Shown piece after piece: positions 60,340 through 64,000 of a stretch of DNA of 64,000 nt; position 1 is the stretch's first letter, and each line of letters opens with the position of its first letter. The stretch lies in NCBI GenBank assembly GCA_900239685.1, contig OENT01000088.1:1-64000 (forward strand), given 5' to 3'. The position numbers and the translations under genes are program-made. Below the pieces are notes generated by a model that saw nothing but the letters and a program-made list of their open reading frames with translations, had not been told where the DNA came from and did not search any database. The DNA is from Rotaria macrura. Its lineage: Eukaryota; Rotifera; Eurotatoria; Philodinida; Philodinidae.

Positions 60340-63300
60340 GATTCCAATGCATTTTTTACAGATGTTTGACTTTCGAAAGTTCGCGATGGTATATGAATAT
60401 GTTCTTTTAGTCTCTGTTAGAAAGATTATAACTAAAATTAAACAAAACTATCATTAGGATCGATTTTTGCGTCTGGTTTTCTAGAAGAAATGAAATCAAT
60501 TACTGTCCAAAATTTTTCTATTGAAAATGTATCATTTTAGATCATTGTAGTTTTGGTTTCATTTACCTTCATACATGTTCTCCACAACAGTTCTTTTCAT
60601 TCAGTTATTTGCAGAGAATTGCATGGACTATCGTTTAAAAGAAAGTCAATTATCTACATCCCCATTTTAGTGACACATTCCAGCAACATCGAGGATAAGA
60701 TTTACTCAGAATTGCTCGCTAATTTTTGTTGTTCCATATTATTTGGTCCTTCTTCAATATATGACATGAAATATCATCTAGAGATCTTTGTTCAAATTGA
60801 ACGACTTCGATTATTAACAGTAGTCATGAATATTTGTATAAATACCATGGATATTGTAAATCATGTTTTCGCTGAAAATTTTACCTCTCGAGTTTCAAAA
60901 TAGTAAATCAGTTAATATTTATTCAATAGTTTTCTTTATGATAGAAAACAGACACAAATCTATGGTTTTCACCATTCAAAAGAGTGAATGAAAAACGATC
61001 TCATTTGGATCTGAATGATTTTCCTCGCAAATTTCTCCGAGATTTTCGATTGAACGCTTTAAACATGAGCGTACAACCTCGATTATTGAATTGGTCTGAC
61101 TTTTAGATGAATGATTAAAAATCCTTTTGTAAGAAAAAGAAATAGCATTTTCAACAAATCAGCCGTCATTAATTCGTTATGTTTTTATTTCATTTTTGCA
61201 GAGAAGAAAATCGTTGATTTTAATCTTGTTTTCTACCAAAAGAAAAATCAATATTTGTTGCAGATTGAAAAGTGGTTTGTATCGATCGCATTCCTCGGAC
61301 CAGAGAAAACTTAGACGAGTCACGCATATATTATACAATGCTCTGATAGTGAGTAGTCATTGTTTATGTTGAACAGAACGAGAGAAAGGTTGTATATTGA
61401 TTCTCATGAATGGTAGAAGTTTGGGTTTAACTTCAATCTAATAATTGTTAATAGATGAAAATATTGTCTATGAGATGATTTCAATGGACTGTAAACAGTG
61501 CATATATATATATATCTTTTCAAACGTATCAGTGCTCCATATATTAAAGAGTTTGGTATTATCATTTCGAAGGATCCAACAGCATCGTAATTATTAATTC
61601 ATTTATTAACATTACTTTTGTTAATTCTGATATATAAAAAAGTAATTGTGTGCATAAGGTTCTTATTAGTACGATTTGATTATTTTTTTAGAAGATGACT
61701 TACAACTATTGAGTCTTCATAGCAATCTTACTCTGTATGATTGTCATTCTCCAATATTATTTCACAGTCCATGACAGATTTGTTTTCTCTTTTGACTAGA
61801 ATACGATTAATAAACTTCTAAATATGATTTAAAATCCGATTCTGAAAAATACAAAGCAATAAAACATGTAACATAAACTGATTGTGTCGTATGAACATTA
61901 TCTATTTATTCCATGAATATTCACGTGACGAATTTTGAAATCGCACTATTAATAATTTGAACAGAATAATCGTATTTACTTCAGAGTTTGCCTACATTCA
62001 CGCTGATAGTTTTTATGACATTGTGATTAAAATTAGACGCATTTTTTTCTAAGTAATGAACAAAATTTCTATTTAATATCTCTCAGTTTAGAAATGGAAC
62101 TCTGATTTGTTTTTCTATTCCATAGCATTCATACTAAGCGGCGTGATGAAATATTTTCAATCTTGAGAATAATATTTAAAAAGAAGGAAGAAAACTTTTC
62201 TTCTCCTATAACAATACTCATGTATATAAATGCAGATGTTCATTGTATGAAATTGTAATAATAGAAAAGAACGTTTGTCAGAATGTATTTTATCACGATG
62301 AAATATTGCTCTCTACTTGATCATTTTGAAGAATCACTTGAAAATTTATGTTTCTTTTGTAAATAAAACTATTTCATCTTTCTTTTTTTGTTTTTTATTA
62401 AAACTCCCTTTTTGATTTTCTCGTTTCATATATTTATTTAGAGTACAATGTCTGAAAAATGTTTCATGTCAACTTGAGAACTTATTTTGTGTGCATTACA
62501 TGTCAAGTTAATCAAATCAAATTTTTTGTTTCGCGTACATGCATTTAAACATTGTAGATATACTCTGCTTAAATTATACATTCATCTATCGATAAAATGA
62601 ATTCAATCAAATAGAAAGAACAAAATCTTTCGAATTCGCCTGATGATCAGTACTAAAAAGAAAGACCTATCGGAATAGATTTCTGAAAAGGGTGAAAAAC
62701 AGAGAGCATTTTCGAACTTTAACAAATCATTTGACTTCAAACAAGAATTCCATTGATTCTACAAACATGTGTATATGTTATTAGAACGATCTACTACCAT
62801 CATGAAAAATTTGCGATACAAATTTCTTAATAATTACCTAAGTTCTATGATATTGCGGAGGTACATTGATTGTTTTTAGATGAAGAGTTGAATTAATTTA
62901 AATGAATCAGATGAACATAATTCATATAGTATTGTGGCGTAGTTTACTTCTAGATGGTAGTTCTCACTATTTCTGCATTGGTTGTACATATCTTCATGTA
63001 GTTGAAATATACGTGTAACTAATGATAAAAAGTAAATAAAAACCGCTCAAAGCATTTCAAAGAAACGAGATTGGATACGCTTTATGATAGAAAGAATTTT
63101 TTTCATGAATTAAATTCTAATAGTTTGGATCAAAGGTAATTTTTCTACAGGAATAACTCTCAATCGAAAATACCTAAATTAGTAATATAAGAAAAATTCA
63201 ACATCATATGTATTTGCAAACGTACTCAGAGTGAGCATAGCTATTTTGCCTTCGGTTATATACAAGAATGACTTTGTAAACCTGAATCTGTTGAATGATT

Positions 63301-64000
63301 TAGTGAATAGTGGTACAGATAAGTATCGATAAGATTCAGACAACACAAATATCATTGATATTTGAACACTAGAGTAGAAGCCTGTTATCCAATGGGTAGA
63401 ATTCTGCTGCTCTTTGTTGATAACTGCTCTTTGATCAACAAACAACTAAACATGTATCATCGACTATCTTGAGTGCAAAGATAATGTGAAGAAAGCAAGA
63501 GCAATATAGGTCATTCATCAGAAATGATATTTTGTACTGATGAATCCTTTCATAGATAAATCTTTTGCAGTCTGAATATATGTCTCGTAGTACACATTCT
63601 TTTCGATTACAAAAGAGTACGCCAACAAATGTGACTATGATTAATCTTATGTGAAAACAATTTAGTATTTAGACTGTCTATTGTCTTACATGTTCAATAG
63701 TTTGGTTCATTTAATTTGAGTAATGTCTTACGATAATGAATTGTATATGTCGCATCATAGAGAGGATTTTCATGGATAAATTAGTTCACTTTCGAGTAAA
63801 CAATTCTTTACTTGTGTCTATGCATTGATGATTTCATATATTTATCAATCAAGCTTCATAATGAATCATTTTTCTACTGTTACTTTATTATTATTTTCAG
63901 CAGTATTTTTTTTGGATCTTCTAACATAAGGATGTTGAATCAAGGAGATGATGATGACGAAAATGATTAACTTGCTTGGATCATTAGTACTGCTACAGAA
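60340..64000. other. Right flank, no gene recognised
   Basis: AT-rich. The longest open frame is 60553-60903 (+, 116 codons), with no recognisable motifs. There is a short TA run near 61503. No splice-consistent exon series was found on either strand. Confidence 0.45.

Noticed and set aside
60553..60903. 116-codon plus-strand frame in the right flank as a gene
   Set aside because: No recognisable domain, no upstream or downstream exons; noted only as an open frame.
1..64000. CRISPR arrays, bacterial operons, rRNA or tRNA genes
   Set aside because: The window is intron-rich eukaryotic DNA; no regular spaced repeats and no tRNA cloverleaf or rRNA core sequence were recognised by eye. A tRNA scan would be decisive.

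Overview
The window is nuclear DNA of an AT-rich invertebrate animal. Every recognisable gene is a metazoan gene cut by many GT-AG introns, some only about 50-80 bases long and others 1-3 kb. Compact genes, low GC, abundant 50-80-base introns and a splice acceptor just upstream of nearly every start codon suggest a lineage with spliced-leader trans-splicing; a rotifer (bdelloid-like) is my best guess, a flatworm or other lophotrochozoan is possible. The species cannot be fixed from the sequence alone.

I rebuilt most gene models by hand from splice sites, reading phase and remembered family sequences. For nine of them the exon lengths sum to an exact open frame from ATG to stop. Layout, left to right: no gene in 1-2402; IMP3 (-), a CREBL2-like bZIP (-), AP-3 mu subunit (-, with a large repeat-filled intron) and the histone-mRNA stem-loop-binding protein SLBP (-); an NCK-type SH2/SH3 adaptor (+); a convergent 3-kb gap; NPC1 (-); eIF3 subunit L (-, with nested hAT elements in an intron); TOM22 (-); a STKLD1-like pseudokinase with a helical-repeat tail (+); FAM184 (-), whose 3.4-kb first intron holds a complete neuronal-calcium-sensor-type EF-hand gene on the opposite strand (+). 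The last 5 kb hold only a weak, possibly broken ependymin-like fragment.

The genes are mostly housekeeping and do not form one pathway: ribosome biogenesis (IMP3), translation initiation (eIF3L), mitochondrial import (TOM22), endolysosomal trafficking and cholesterol export (AP-3 mu, NPC1), histone mRNA processing (SLBP), signalling (NCK, STKLD1-like, NCS-type sensor).

The most interesting observations are: a tandem, phase-matched duplicated exon inside AP-3 mu that can only be used as a mutually exclusive pair; the nested calcium-sensor gene; an NCK lacking its third SH3 domain; a candidate alternative last exon in eIF3L; a hAT-like element with perfect 8-bp target duplications that itself contains a second hAT MITE with its own target duplication; a third hAT-like MITE in the pseudokinase gene; and the recurrent acceptor sites directly upstream of start codons.
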